A stretch of 64,000 nucleotides of DNA from Hermatobates lingyangjiaoensis (taxonomy: Eukaryota > Arthropoda > Insecta > Hemiptera > Hermatobatidae), in contig JAPFBL010000255.1 in assembly GCA_026182355.1 (NCBI GenBank), positions 5,891,501 through 5,955,500 on the forward strand, written 5' to 3'. Position 1 is the stretch's first letter, and every line of letters begins with the position of its first letter. Of this stretch, positions 28,000 to 41,240 are shown piece by piece. The notes below the pieces were generated by a model. That model was not told the origin of the DNA and made no database searches. It worked only from the letters and a program-made list of their open reading frames with translations. The position numbers and the translations under genes were made by a program.

Positions 28000-30700
28000 C
28001 ACTTACAATTTTAAATTATAAGGTCTATATACTACTATAAGGTCTTATCATTTACAAAAACATAGACCTGAATTTTACCATGCAAAAAACCAAGTATTTG
28101 TCAACATGTATTTCACGAACAACGTGTACTTCTTAGATTTTAAAATACTGTGAGTAATATATGAACAAAAAATGAAGTGATTAACTCAACTATACCATAC
28201 TATAAGTAAATGTATTATTCACTTTTTGATTATTAATGTTTTAATCATTTAAACATTTATATGTCAAATAATTTATTTTCATATAATTACCTCGTTATAT
28301 TTAAATAAAATTTAATAATTCACTTAATTTTAAAAACGTCCGATTTTTTATATATGCAAGTTTAATTTCTTTAAAAATTAATATATGATACTATACTCTT
28401 TCAATTGTATAGTTCTGTATTTTATAAACGAACTGTGTTTAATACTACTTTTCTTTCTAGTCAATAATTTAGTGATTTGTTTTCTTTTTTTTTTTATTAA
28501 TTTAATATTTCACTTCAAGTAACCAAAGAAATTGATTCATTAAATAAACTTGCTTATAAAAATAAGGATAAAAAAATAGATGTGATATTGCTCCCAACGA
28601 ACATGACAAGGAATTACATGTTTGCAATATTATCAGCAAACATTTTTTGTCCAAAAAGTTTTCATTTTATGAATTTACAAATTTATACTTTTTAAAAATT
28701 ATATTAAATTTACTTTAGTAATAGTCTCAGTTGTTGTTACATTTTTCATTGTTCCTATTCTTGCAGAAAAAAGTTATAGGAAAATAATTCGATGTAATAA
28801 ATGGTGGAAAATAATAGTTTCCCTGTTCATATCCAAAATATGCTATTCTTTTTAAACAAAAATTATTATATCCAAAACATTACGTTTATACCACTGAAAT
28901 AATATTATTATTTTAAATAATATAACAGTCAGTACGTTTCCTATGGCTTGATATTAAATAAAAATAAATTTAATAAATGACTTCAGATATATTCAGTTTC
29001 AATTAATATTCGTAATCGTGTTAGCTATTAAGAATTTTAAATAATTAAATGAAAATTCATTGGTAAAATATTAGTTTTAAATGTAATATGTGATGTCAGT
29101 CGTTTTAATACTCATTGTAATTATATACATATATTGTACTATTTTTCTATATCGAGGTTTGGTCTAGGATTAAACAATTCTCAAGAAAACACCTTCGGTT
29201 AAAAGTTACGTCTATATTTCTTCTTGAAGACATCTTCAGGGTTATACCAGTACAAAATTATTTACCACAACATGAAAAAAGTAAGTTACTTTATTTATAT
29301 CATAATACATAATTACCTTGTATTTATAATTATATACTTACAATAATATATAATTGTTTTGGGTCTCGTAGTTGTCTAGATATATAGACTTAACGTTTAG
29401 GATGTTAAGGTTAGGGCTTAAGGTGATTTTTTGAGAATTGAATGACCCTTTTAGAAAAACCAACTATTTTACACATTGTTCTAACTTAAGTCATTTGTGA
29501 AAGAACAAATCTAGAATTAATTCTAAGCAATATTCCTCTCGAACGAGTAGCTAAAAAAATAATATGCCTATAAAATAATTATTAAAACTTTTATTACTTT
29601 GGCTTTAAAAACATCTTATGACCAGTAATAAATATCAATCACCAATACATATTATCAACGATCATTAATAACTCTCATATGTAGTTGATTCAAATTGTAA
29701 AAAACTTTCACCGAAGTTACTGATTTGTTTTACAATACTCAGTATTAGATATCTATCTAAAATTGAGATACCTATCTAAAAATAATCTGGAGAGGCCTAC
29801 GCTCAACTTCATATTAAGTAAACATAACATCAAACTTCCTCGATATTTAATATATAATGTCCCATTTAGGCATAGTATAAATGTCTAAACGGGAGTATTA
29901 AATTGTTTTTAAATTAAAATATTTTAAGTATTTTAAAAACATGACAAAATTTTTGTCTGAAAAATGTCAAAATATGTAAGAAAAAATGTTGTTTTCAGAT
30001 TATTTTTAATTTAAATTGTAGAATAATTTCATTCACTATTTTTAAAAGATTTTTTTTTAATTTAGAATTATGTTTTACATTTTTGTCTTTTATCAAATTA
30101 TTATACTGGGAATTTTATGGCATGCTAAAGTTTTATAAAAAATCTCTTTCTTTCCCTTAGTCAAAAATCATAAAAATCCAATTTATTCCGACCTAGTGTT
30201 ATTTTTACCACTAGGATAATTGGGATTAGTCACTCAAATGAAGTTCAAAGCCGACTTTCAGTATAACTTAAAATTTTTTAGCTGGAAGCTTGAAATTTTT
30301 AATAATAATGGTATGAACTATTAGACTAGAATAGTGAAAAACCTGGATATTTGTCAAAAACATAGAAGCTCTTCCATAGGACGAAAAATTAATATTAAGC
30401 TGAAATAATAATTAATATATAATAATAATTAATTAAAAATTAATATAAGGATGAAATATTAAGCTTTGTAGAATGGTGCAACATATAGATCGACTAGAAC
30501 ATTTTGGTAGACAAACCCATCATACCATGAAAAGAATCAGATTTTTTATACCATATATAAGAATTTTATTCTTCTTACACCACAAATAAGTCGTTAAATC
30601 ATTTCAAGTTTTTTCATTATTCCTCTAAACATTATCTTTTTTCAGTGGATCACTAACAAAATTTCTAAGTCAATGTAACAATGCAAATAAATATCAATAA
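28000..30700. other. AT-rich intergenic region
   Basis: Nothing I can name except a degraded CTGAAGA-containing repeat read on the minus strand near 29150-29265. Confidence 0.4.
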
Positions 30701-30714
30701 ATCGACAAGCATAG

Positions 30715-30960
30715 CAGGTGATGCGTTAATCTAGGATAAACAATCAGTTTTTATAGCTTTATTGCTCTTTGTGTGATTGAAATTTCATGCATTTTTTTTA
30801 TAAATTGCTAAGTTGTTTTTTTTTTTTTGGTTTATAAATTGCTAATTTTTGGGTATATTTTATAGTTTTTTAATGAGCTGTTTAGCGTCAAAAAACATTT
30901 TCTGAAAACAGAAAATGTATTGTAACGCCCCTTTGGTGAATGTAATTTTAAAAATGATTA
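30715..30960 (-). repeat. Dispersed repeat R1, 3' fragment
   Basis: Minus strand contains GGGGCGTTACAATACATTTT, CTGTTTTCAGAAAA, GACGCTAAACAG, then CATGAAATTTCAAT and AGAGCAATAAAGCTA. These match R1 at 41080-41110 and 58595-58680. Confidence 0.65.
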
Positions 30961-31104
30961 TATCAAGTTATTCTCGACAAAAAGTTCTCTCTTTATGTAT
31001 AGTTACATTTTGATCTGTTAAACGGTTTGTCTTGTATCTCTCACACAAGCTTTCAGATTGAATTATAAGTCAATAAAAATGAATTACAAGTACAGTCATA
31101 TTTA

Positions 31105-31465
31105 CATTTACATACAGTCATCATCAAAGAAAACTAAAGGTTTTTCAAAACAAAAATTAATAATTCAAATCATAAAAAAAATGTTAAATTAAATTAACTG
31201 GCTACGCAAACAAATATAATAAGCTTTCAACCCCTTAAAAAACTAGTTTTGATAAAATTTAAAATACATTTATTTTTAATTTGCAAATATTACTGTTGAA
31301 AAATCCTTTTAAAAACAGTATTATAGACATAAAAACAATTACGAGCTTAAAAACTCATTTTGGTAGAAAATTTCTAATTTTTGTTTCAAATGTGTTTTTT
31401 ATTGCATCAATTTTTTTCTATTTTCTATTTTACACCCTCAAAATGCTGCCCCTGGAACTAGCCAT
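31105..31465 (+). repeat. Dispersed repeat R2, copy 2
   Basis: Second copy of the 27.5-kb repeat, ending AAAATGCTGCCCCTGGAACT; a run of C follows at about 31476-31488. Confidence 0.7.
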
Positions 31466-31488
31466 CAGAGGAGCCCCCCCCCCCCCCC

Positions 31489-34196
31489 ACCTCTCTCCTT
31501 GCTAGGCCACCGGTATTATCTAAATGTACAGATTACGTAATACATTCGTATTATACGAATTAATTAGCGTACTAATTTAATTAGCGTTTAAATGCCAATT
31601 AAATTAGTGAATATCATGCTATGTTGATTGGCATGGAAAATTTGGGAAGGAAACAGTAAATTTAGTTCGAAAGAAAGTTTCATTGGAAAAGATGGAAAGA
31701 AAGCTTTTCTGCCTGTATGATGACGTCAGACTAAGTTTTCAGTCAGTGCTGGTCGTTTTTTTTACGACCTTTAATAATCTATGCTGATTCTCTGGAGTTA
31801 TCATATGTGGTTCTCACTACACATTGTTTTGTCTGCAGGGTTTAAAATGAAAACAGTTAGATTTTAACAAAGTCTAATTTTTGCAGAGTACATTGCGATG
31901 CTGTTATTTTGACATTTGAAGTGTAGTCTAGAGCCGGTCCAACGTATGCTTTATAGACTAGTGCGAGCACATCTTAGAAGCTCTCCAATTTTGATCCAAA
32001 TAACTCTGTAAGGGTGGTAAAAGATAAACTGAAGATGCAAAATTAATGTAGAATCAACCTGGTAATGCCTACCACCTCTTCTAAATTGTTGTATGTAAAC
32101 AGCTGAGTTACTCTCATCCCTACATCAATACCCACCTAAGGTGAAAGCACTGACCTTGAGAGAGGATGTGCTGATGCGAGATCTAATTGCCTCTCTCCTT
32201 TAAACACCAGTCATGACTGGATGATTCTGCAGGAGTATTCACTTTCTGAAGAATTAAGAATCCTTTTAAAAGGGCTGTGGTTCATTTGGTGAACCTTTAA
32301 TGAGTTAGGGTTAGAACGTGGTTATAACCTTACAGGTCTATAAAACCTGTAAGTATACTCTTATAGTATAATAAAAGTTTTACAAGTAATTGTTTTAGTT
32401 TAATTCAATGTAAATGATTTTAAAAGATAGCTTGTTTACACTCAAAGGAAGAGAAAAACAATTTAAGCAATGGGTTTGAAAAGTATATTTTTGTTACCTG
32501 ACTTGTAAAGTCAAGTTTCCTCCAAGGAAACCAGCAACGATGAGTTTAAGAATAACCAGGGTGAACGCTTTTTATATTCAATGATTTTAAGTAAAAAGAA
32601 TTAGAAGATAATAAGGTAATTCTCAATAAATTACATTACACAGATTATAGTATTTAGTATAATCTTTTCTTTTAATGTTTACAATATTTATCAGCCAGGT
32701 GATTATCTGGCCTTTAACATCCTGTCCCCTGTAACCTCCTTACATCTACTCACATACATTATATATAACAGAACTTACATAACTTTTCTTGAGAAACTTC
32801 GCTGAAGACTTTCTTGTATCTGCGTGTAGTTGCATTCTATCAATGTTCATCACACCTACAGCATATTTAGTGCAACTTTTAGATTCTTTTTAAATATTGA
32901 CCCAGTTGTTTGTAGAGAATCCCAAGAACAAATTGCTCTTTTACAAGCTCTTTTTTTAAGTTTGTAAATATATACAAATATGTGACAACATCTGAAGCTG
33001 GTTCTTAGCAACCTAAGCTCTTTCGATTTTTTCATTGACATTTGGAGAAAAATTCTCGTTTTAACTCTTTTGGTAAACGTTTTGGATTACATTGTCATAA
33101 TCACACAATTCTGGGCTTATTTAAACTGGATTATAATTTCATTAGTCTTTTCTCTTTCTGAATATCAACGATATTCACCTGCTCCTCTTTGTCAAATTTA
33201 TATAAACCTGACTTTAAGGGGCATCTTTTAAATATTATCTTTTATTCCAGTCAATTATGAAATTTAGATAATTCAAACAGTTTTTGGTTTAAATATTAGA
33301 GGAAGCTGAAAGTCCTACTACACAAACTTTCGCCTTGTCACTGGTATTCTTTTTTGGAAGTCTATTTTCTTACAAGTGCCACCGAGTAATATAAACACGC
33401 TCAACCACAAACGATTGATCTAATCTCATTTAGTCAGACACAACAAAGAGTCCTAGGTGACATGAAATAATTTACCTGTTTGGCATATCATTTATTTATA
33501 TATTCAAAGACTCTTAATAGAAAATAATTAAATTTTCAATACAAATACTCAAGTGCTGTGACCGGTAGCTCGTTCACAAACTTGTATTCACATGCACCCA
33601 CACTTACAAAGACATAAAAATACATAAATAGATTCAGAGCATCTTGAACCATGTATCTCGTATAAAGTATCGAAATCAATTTATTTTTATGACTACTTAG
33701 TACACTTTAGTTTGTAATAAAGCAACCTATAATCAGTGATACATACCAATAAAAAGTTATTAAACATTTAAATTTCAATTATCTAAACAGTAACTAACTT
33801 ATTGTCTCGTAATAACTATTTGGTTTATGTATGGATTTAGTGTTTTTAATGCTACTCTCCCATAATTTATCACTTATTAGACACTCTACTCATTATTTCA
33901 GTTCATCACTAAGGGGCAATGAACCTAAACTCGAATCGATTTCTAAAGTGTGCTAATCCACATTGGCATGTGGGCTGGTTCCTACTAAACTGATATGTTT
34001 TGGCAATATTGTGCTGGTACCCGGTAGAAGGGGTTGTAACATATAATTATTTTCTTTCTCATTAAATTGAGCTTAAAAATGTTATAGTTTTCTTGATATA
34101 GAAAATATTTAAGAGTGCACTAAATTAAATGCTCGTTTAGAAATAACTGTATGTATTTTTGAAAGAACTAAATTATAAAATTATTTTCTAAAAAAT
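31489..34196. other. Intergenic region without recognised features
   Basis: AT-rich. Short open stretches lack protein-like composition, and no inverted or tandem repeat stands out. Confidence 0.4.
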
Positions 34197-34800
34197 ACAG
34201 AGGTATTTTGGTTGTACCGACATATTTCGATATATGACGTAATTTTCGATACAAAATTTGTCTCGATATACGAAGATTTTCTGGAGATTCGAAGTACAGT
34301 GAAGTGTTGCATAGTGATATAGTGAAACGAGTAGAAGTGAAGGAAAAGAAGGATGTGAGGAAGGGAAAGGAGAAAATTAGAAATAAAAAATGTAAAAATA
34401 AAAATAAAAAAAATCGTAGTAAGATATATTTTGTTTTACATTAGGTGTAGCAAAAATTTAAAATAACAAAAATAAACTAAGTTACGTAGTCTAAATAAGA
34501 GTTGAAGTTACGGTACACTCCACATCCCATCTATACCTCCCTCTACATCTACCTCCACTTCCTCAGTTTCTTCCGACCTTTATCATACAAAGTCAGCCCC
34601 TAAGATAAGGCGATGTTCTATGCTTCATATCTTATTTATTTATAATTTATTTGTTTAAATTTATATAATTTAACTGCAGACTAATTACTATTTCAAATTG
34701 TAGGTTTTTGAACTGTGGAACAGATTAGTCGAATTATAGTGTAGTCTTAAAGGGAAAGTAGTTTCGACTTACGACTGTTTCGATATGTGAAATCTGTCCC
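34197..34800. mobile_element. Possible Tigger/mariner-type non-autonomous element
   Basis: Left part CAGAGGTATTTTGGTTG with repeated TCGATATA motifs; right part contains TTTCGACTTACGA and TTTCGATATGTGA in the expected inverse spirit. This pattern of TCGA-spaced subterminal repeats resembles Tigger-type elements, but the right terminus is not clear. Confidence 0.35.
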
Positions 34801-35280
34801 ACTAACGTCTCAATGGTTTTAGAATCATAGAGCTAGTGGTTTCCTGCTTTTCCCAATTGTCTCAGCAGTTTCCGTATTTCTTTGTGAAGATAGCAATCAC
34901 TCAGTACTAACTTTGATAATGATTCGTTAACTGGTTGTGCGTTAAATCAATCGCAAATATATCGAGGGTACAGCTATGTTATCATACGAGAATTATTTAA
35001 AACCAATCAAACTTGATTATCTTATAATTATAAAACATTATTGATAATATTATAGTGACCCTATGTCACCATTTCAGAATATTTTAGATTTGTTCTAATT
35101 CGTGGATGGTTTTTATATTGGACTAGATTGCCCGTGACCAATTAGTCATCCAACACCTTCTTTATAATGCATGTTCACGTAAAGGCAGATAAACTCTAAA
35201 TTAATTCATTTCTAATAAAGAGTTGAAATAAATGAGTTCTTAAAATAATGAACATATTTTTAAGACAGTTCTCTTTATTT

Positions 35281-35545
35281 ACATTTTTTGTACAATTTGA
35301 ATTTTCCAAAAAGAACTTTAATTATTTCTTTTTGTTTGATCCTACTGAGAGCAACATGTAATTGGCCATGATGAAATGCTGTTTTACATAAATGAACTAA
35401 AACTTTCGTAGAGTCTCTCCTTGACAATGATGAATAGTCATGGCAAATGCTGTCTGAATTGGAAATTAAATCCTTAAAACAAGAATCTTGTCCTCTTCAG
35501 ATAAAACGATTTTCAATCTTGGAATTAAAACTATTTCCCTTTGAT
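35281..35545 (-). pseudogene. Helitron Pif1-like helicase C terminus
   Basis: Minus-strand fragments read LVHLCKTAFHHGQLHVALSR, then IKQKEIIKVLFGKF, the terminal motif region of Helitron helicases (G-Q-L-x-V-A-L-S-R). A frameshift separates it from the upstream part, whose codons for FNSKIENRF can still be seen. Not functional. Confidence 0.75.
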
Positions 35546-35722
35546 ACCATGATGCGAAAATTTTGTTGATATATTAAATAATTATTTCATATTCTCGTCG
35601 ATGATTCATTAAATTTTCTCTTTTTAAATTTATTATAATTAAATAATTATAATTTAGTTTAAAAACTATTATTTATCTTTCGGCGTCATTTATATCAGGA
35701 TTTGGAAGCTTATTTTACGAAA

Positions 35723-35797
35723 GTCCCCGTGGCACTTTTGGTAGTGCTCGCTTGGCATTGGGACCTCCAATGCCAAGGGTGTGGGTCCGACTCGCAC
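35723..35797 (+). other. tRNA-like sequence inside Helitron 1, antisense to the element
   Basis: A-box-like TGGCACTTTTGGTAGTGC and B-box-like GGGTCCGACTCGC flank a perfect 10-bp hairpin (35752-35761 with 35767-35776, loop GACCT). The hairpin occupies the anticodon-arm position but is too long for a tRNA. The homologous place in Helitron 2 (55351-55418) is more tRNA-like. Confidence 0.55.
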
Positions 35798-36121
35798 AGA
35801 ATTCCTAATATTTGACTCAGTTTAGAGCGTGTGCAAATATTAAACGCGAACATCAGAGTTTTATAAGTATATAGATTATATTGAGACACTACACATTGTC
35901 TCAATGAATGCCATACTTAGTTTTTAGGACAGGTCTAATGACTGTGAAAGAATTATTAGTTTTATAAAGTTACTAACTGGTGACTGTAGATAATATATCA
36001 GTTAATTCTCTTGTTTCTTGTAGGCTAGTTGATATTAATCTTATTTCACAAAAGATAAATTAGTTTAAATTAGGAAAAAGAATAACTGTGACTATGTTGA
36101 AAATAGTAAGAAAGAAATTAA

Positions 36122-36520
36122 TCTCGTAGGAAATGTCTTTAGAGTAGCATGCTGACTCATAGAATTGTTGTTTGTTGGTCTCGTAAGAAATGTCTTTAGA
36201 GTAGCATGCTGACTCATAGAATTGTTGTTTGTTGGTCTCGTAAGAAATGTCTTTAGAGTAGCATGCTGACTCATAGAATTGTTGTTTGTTGGTCTCGTAA
36301 GAAATGTCTTTAGAGTAGCATGCTGACTCATAGAATTGTTGTTTGTTGGTCTCGTAGGAAATGTCTTTAGAGTAGCATGCTGACTCATAGAATTGTTGTT
36401 TGTTGGTCTCGTAAGAAATGTCTTTAGAGTAGCATGCTGACTCATAGAATTGTTGTTTGTTGGTCTCGTAAGAAATGTCTTTAGAGTAGCATGCTGACTC
36501 ATAGAATTGTTGTTTGTTGG
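36122..36520. repeat. Seven-copy 57-bp tandem repeat
   Basis: Seven almost identical units, each from TCTCGTAAGAAATGTC to GTTGTTTGTTGG, differing mainly at one A/G site. The 57-bp period is 19 codons, so two minus-strand frames stay open (one reads TNKQQFYESACYSKDISYE per unit). No start context, splice sites or conserved neighbour supports translation. Near-identity implies recent expansion or homogenisation. Confidence 0.95.
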
Positions 36521-36914
36521 TAGGTTTTGACAAAGGATTAGAATAATTATTCAGCTGAAGGTGATGTTACAATTCAAGTAATATTTCACAGAATACGCGT
36601 CTACATCTGGGTCTTTGTTTCTGTGGAGCTCCTTACATCCAGGCAATTGGTAAACAGTGGATTACGAGATGAGTAAACAGTAGATATAGATAGACCGAGA
36701 TGAGAGCTTGAGTTGAATTTGGCCATCAGCCGAAAGATCCCTTCATTTTGAAAAAGGAGTTTAAATTACACCTGCGGGCTGAATTACACTATGTTCACCT
36801 TTATTTAATAGCCATAACTATTTTGCACTTCACTGTGATTTCTGTTAAAAGACATGCTATTCAGTCATTCCTGGATTATAATAATAAACCCTACGAGTTT
36901 ATTTGAAAATTGAT

Positions 36915-37068
36915 GGGTTAATGGCATAATCTGGATAGCATACCATTAACCCAAAGCACATGAGAATGTAAATGATATATCTGATTTAAAGTTCAATGCT
37001 TTCTTGAGGATTTTTGGTCTAAAGGACCAAATAGGTTTTCCACAAGATGCCCATCATTGAACTTTAAA
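36915..37068. repeat. Two adjacent inverted repeats
   Basis: GGGTTAATGG (36915-36924) pairs with CCATTAACCC (36943-36952). TTTAAAGTTCAATG (36985-36998) pairs with CATTGAACTTTAAA (37055-37068), with an inner GGTCT..GGACC. Probably a degraded palindromic MITE. Confidence 0.6.
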
Positions 37069-38506
37069 AATCAGTGGCCGAGAAGCTGTATCAGTATCTG
37101 ATTTAACACTGAATTATCTTATCATGGTTTGGAAATATATTTAAGCACATTTACAATGTTTGTACATTTGATAAGTGAGTGAATTTGGTTTATAGCTGTG
37201 GTATGTAGGTTACTAATATTTTAAATAATATATCACTTTGTATGATCACTATTTCATTTAATTGATCTTTGATGAAACAAGTGTTATCCTACAAGTGCGT
37301 GGTTCTACTGTTCTACGTGGTCTGATGTAGAGGTACCCTCCTGCGTCGATGTACGAGTAGACGCAGTGATCTAAGGCTTGACAGGGCTGACATGTGGCGC
37401 CAGTGGTTGGTGTCATCAGTGTTGTAATCAGTGTAGGTCATCTCAAAGCAGACCTACTTTCTTACCAGAACCAGAAATCTAGTTTTTTTTTTATCGGTGC
37501 CATTCCTATAGAGTTGTTAGTTGTATAATGTGTAAAGAAATCAACCACACTGGTCTGTTTCTTGAACCATTAACAATATAGACATTTGTGTTAAACCAAT
37601 CGTAATATATTCCACTAGACCTTCTAAAAATGAAAAGTTAGCGTAACTAATTATTGTTCACTTTAAATTAAACTAACAATAAAACAAAAATGTCATACTT
37701 TATTGGAACTAGTAGAGGCACTCACGTTGCCGGAAGTGTAATTTTTTTTTACAAAAAAAAGATAAATACGTCTATTTGAGCCATCAAATCTAATCATTGT
37801 AAATCTTAAACATTTAAAATTATTTTAAACACTTTGAACATTTTAAAATATTTCTTTTTTAATTACAAGTATGGTTAAAATTTCATTATTAGTATAAGTT
37901 GTTATAAATGAATTACTTATATACAATTTTTACTATTAGTATGTAAAGAAATTATGAACAGAATTTATTTTGGGGTTTGAAAGACTTATACGTATTCAGT
38001 CAATATTGAAGTTTATATGTTTTGGTACGCGTTACAGGTCAATTTCTTGATGACAAAATTTAATATTTGCACCCAAAAATAGTCCTTACAATGTTGTTGA
38101 GTTGCATAGATTTTGGGTAATATTATATAATGAAAAGTTCAACTTATTGCTCATTATATGATTTTTGGTTCAATTTTTTTCATCTACAATTTTTGTAAAG
38201 AGTTGAAATTTCAGTTATTATGAAACTAATATTAGAATTAAGTAACAATTTTCGTACTTAAAGAAAGAGGACATGATATTACATTATGTGAAAATATTTC
38301 TTATTGGCTCACTAGTATCATTAGAATTCCAAAAAGTTGTCTAATCATCTGGCTGAAATAATATATAACAAAAAAAAAGAGAAAAAATGAAGTATTTTTC
38401 ACAATTAGAAGAAGGAATAAAGGGCTAAAATTGCAAAAATGAACTTGAAATACTGGCAACCTGCTTTGCTTGTTGGATTTATTTATTTTTAGTTTTATTA
38501 TTTATT

Positions 38507-38620
38507 GTTACTTTACTACGTAAAAGTAAAGCATAATGATGGCGAACAAGTTCAATGTTGAGGTTTTAACAGAATTACATGATTTGGGGTGTCCAAAGAT
38601 GATGTTTTTCGATTATGCCG

Positions 38621-38663
<43 letters not shown>

Positions 38664-39560
38664 GTGTGTGCATGTGTGTATGTGTTTGTGGGTGAGTGTG
38701 CATCCAAAAGTTTGTGTAGACGCTACAGTCCACAATCATTGATGGATCAAATTAATATTTCACACTAAAATGGGGTTCATAGTGTAGATGTACTGTATAG
38801 TTTGGGAGCAATTATGCATGATGGGAAAGTTACTTTTTTTTGTATCCTATTGTGGGGACGATACAAGCCATACTGTTTCTCTGGTCAAAATGAAATCTTA
38901 CCTATAAATACAGCATTATGTGGGAGATGAGGTAATAATGAACTATGATGAATGGACTCTTTCGTTCTATATTATAAAAAGGATACTAATTTTAAGTTAA
39001 TTTTGGGTGATTCGATGACATTGAAATTGTTTGTTATGTTTCTGATATTAAGACAAAATAAAAATATATTGAGGTCTTAAAGGGAAAACTTTGTCTTATA
39101 TCTTCAATGTAGAAGGATGTCAGATGAACGGCATTAAATGTAACAGATCCATTGGTCATGTAATGTTACAGATGGCCAGTGGATCTGTTAAAGTAACATC
39201 ATATTCATCTCATCATATAAAATCATATCACATCATAGCCATGTATGAGATCCACTGGCCATAGGAACAAAAGCCATGTTCTCCTGTAAGGACTTATTCA
39301 GTAACGCAACCTTTTTCTTTGGCTTTACAAGTCTCATTACTGCTGTGGAAACACCAAGGATATTACATGCATCAGTTGCCTGACATACACAAATAAGCGT
39401 GTATATTGATAACTGGTTCAATCACAATATATACGGGCCCCAGAAATGAAATACTTATAAACATTTATATTATATCTAAATGACCCATTATCTAACCAAG
39501 TAGTTTAATATTATACTTTCCTATAATAAAGTTGAGTGTAAGCCACTCCAATTTTTTTTA
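38507..39560 (+). repeat. Dispersed repeat R1, copy a
   Basis: Starts with a small hairpin (TTTACTACGTAAAAGTAAAG), followed by GTTGAGGTTTTAACAGAATT, an internal microsatellite, then TGATGGATCAAATTAATATT and GCAATTATGCATGATGGGAA. The 3' part includes CTTCAATGTAGAAGGATGTC and ends with GTTGAGTGTAAGCCACTCC. The same order recurs at 40.5, 46.4 and 58.0 kb. No coding sequence recognised. Confidence 0.75.
38627..38660 (+). repeat. (CT)n microsatellite inside R1 copy a
   Basis: About 17 CT units followed by an imperfect TG stretch. It occupies the same internal place as the TA run in R1 copy b. Confidence 0.9.
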
Positions 39561-40597
39561 TATTTTATTTGTATTTGTTATATTGAATTTAATTATTTTT
39601 AGATACAAAGCAAATGGTTTCAATCAGTAAATTTAAAATGGAAATTTAAAAACATTTTTAAAAATATTTTTGCTCCTCGTTATTTGAAATTTGAAATTTG
39701 AATGTTATTTGAAAGATAACATTATCTTCGTGATATACACATGATTATTTTTTTACCTTACAGTAAACATGAAAAACATTAATTGCAAGATTTTTTAAAT
39801 TGTACAAGTTTTGAGGATCGAGTCCATTTTTGAAGCATCTTTTAAGATGTCTGTGTATGTGCTCGTGTGCATGTGTGTTTGTGTTGTAGGTCGGATTGTG
39901 AATATTCACCGTTTTACACCTGTGATGAATCATTTTGATTTTATATCCACAACTGGTCCTGTAGAGTAGATGAACTGTTGAGTTTTACTCTATGTTGCTT
40001 CTGGGGATGTTGACTTATTTAATGCTGTCTGTATCTGAGAGGGTGATTCGGCATTAAGCAGACCAAGCAATCAGTTTAAGAACTCCTTAAGTCCCACCAA
40101 ATCTTAATGGGATTTGACCAACATTTCGTTGGTGTGGCAAAGAACTTGTGTTTTGATAATAATAAATCATAGGAAATGCCAAGTGGTACTATTTTCAACC
40201 ATTTTCGGTGACTTTAGGAATTAGGAACTTCATATTTTTGTATTGAAGTATAAATGTAATCATTTTATAATTAGAATATTAAAGAAAAATGTACACAGTT
40301 AAAAGGACAACTATTTAGGTTCATATGAAGTAACTTGTCAGATTTTTCATAACGATAGTAAATTTTTATAAATGTCAAAATGGATATAGCCACATTAAAA
40401 TAAATCAGTTATTGAAGTTAATTGTCCATCATCTTGATCGTAAGTACTTACAGTAATGTTGAGTATATACCATTTTACCTTTTTACTTTACGCCAAGTAA
40501 AGTATAGTGATCGTGAAAATATTCGATCTCGAGATTTTGACGGAATTATATGCTTTGAACTCCCAAAATTCGTTTTCTGATTTTTTTTGACGATGTT

Positions 40598-40643
<46 letters not shown>
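40598..40643 (+). repeat. (TA)n microsatellite inside R1 copy b
   Basis: About 22 TA units at the place where copy a has CT and copy d has GTGTGTGCGG. Confidence 0.95.
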
Positions 40644-40646
<3 letters not shown>

Positions 40647-41240
40647 ATGGATGAGTGTTATCCGATGTTTATGGCCACGCTACGGTCCAGAACTTGGATG
40701 GATCAAATTGGTATTTTACACAAAAATGGGCCTCATGGTATAGATGTACTGTATAGTTTAGGAGCAATTATGCATGATGGGAAAGTCACTTTTTTTGCCA
40801 AAAGCCTGTTTTTAGGCAACATTCTTTTTCTCCTAAACTACTAATTCTAGAGTGTTGAAATTTTGGCACTATCTGGTCGGTTACAAAAGCAATAAACCAA
40901 AAATATCCTCAGGTTTTTAAAAGAATAGGAAATATATTTTTCAATAAAATGTAAAAATTTTGACTTATAATTAATCTGGAAGCTTGTGAGAACGATACAG
41001 GTCATATGTTTGACAGACCAAAATAAAACTATACCTGAAAATGGAACAAAAATAATTTATACATAAAATTCATGAAATTTCAATTACAGCGAAGAGCAAT
41101 AAAGCTAAAGAAAATGAATTTTGATCCTGGACTAATGGTTTACTTATTATACTTGTCAAATTTATTAACATTGTTTACATTGACTTACAAATTTTTTGAG
41201 TGACTCCACTAAAATAAAATTGATGTTTAGGTTTAATGTG

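Larger units (their letters stand above)
35123..35875 (-). mobile_element. Helitron copy 1 (internally deleted, A^T insertion)
   Basis: Read on the minus strand it starts TCTATATACTTATAAAAC and ends ATCTAG, sitting exactly between A (complement of 35876) and T (complement of 35122) as Helitrons do. A 14-bp palindromic hairpin (35135-35148, TGACCAATTAGTCA) lies just before the terminal CTAG. Inside are an antisense tRNA-like sequence near the 5' end and the C-terminal part of a helicase. Relative to the copy at 55274-56840 about 0.85 kb is missing. No Rep/HUH domain is present. Confidence 0.75.

Noticed and set aside
36060..36533. 157-codon minus-strand frame as a real repeat protein
   Set aside because: The openness follows from a 57-bp period; two frames are open at once and nothing outside the array supports a gene. 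Kept as a finding only.
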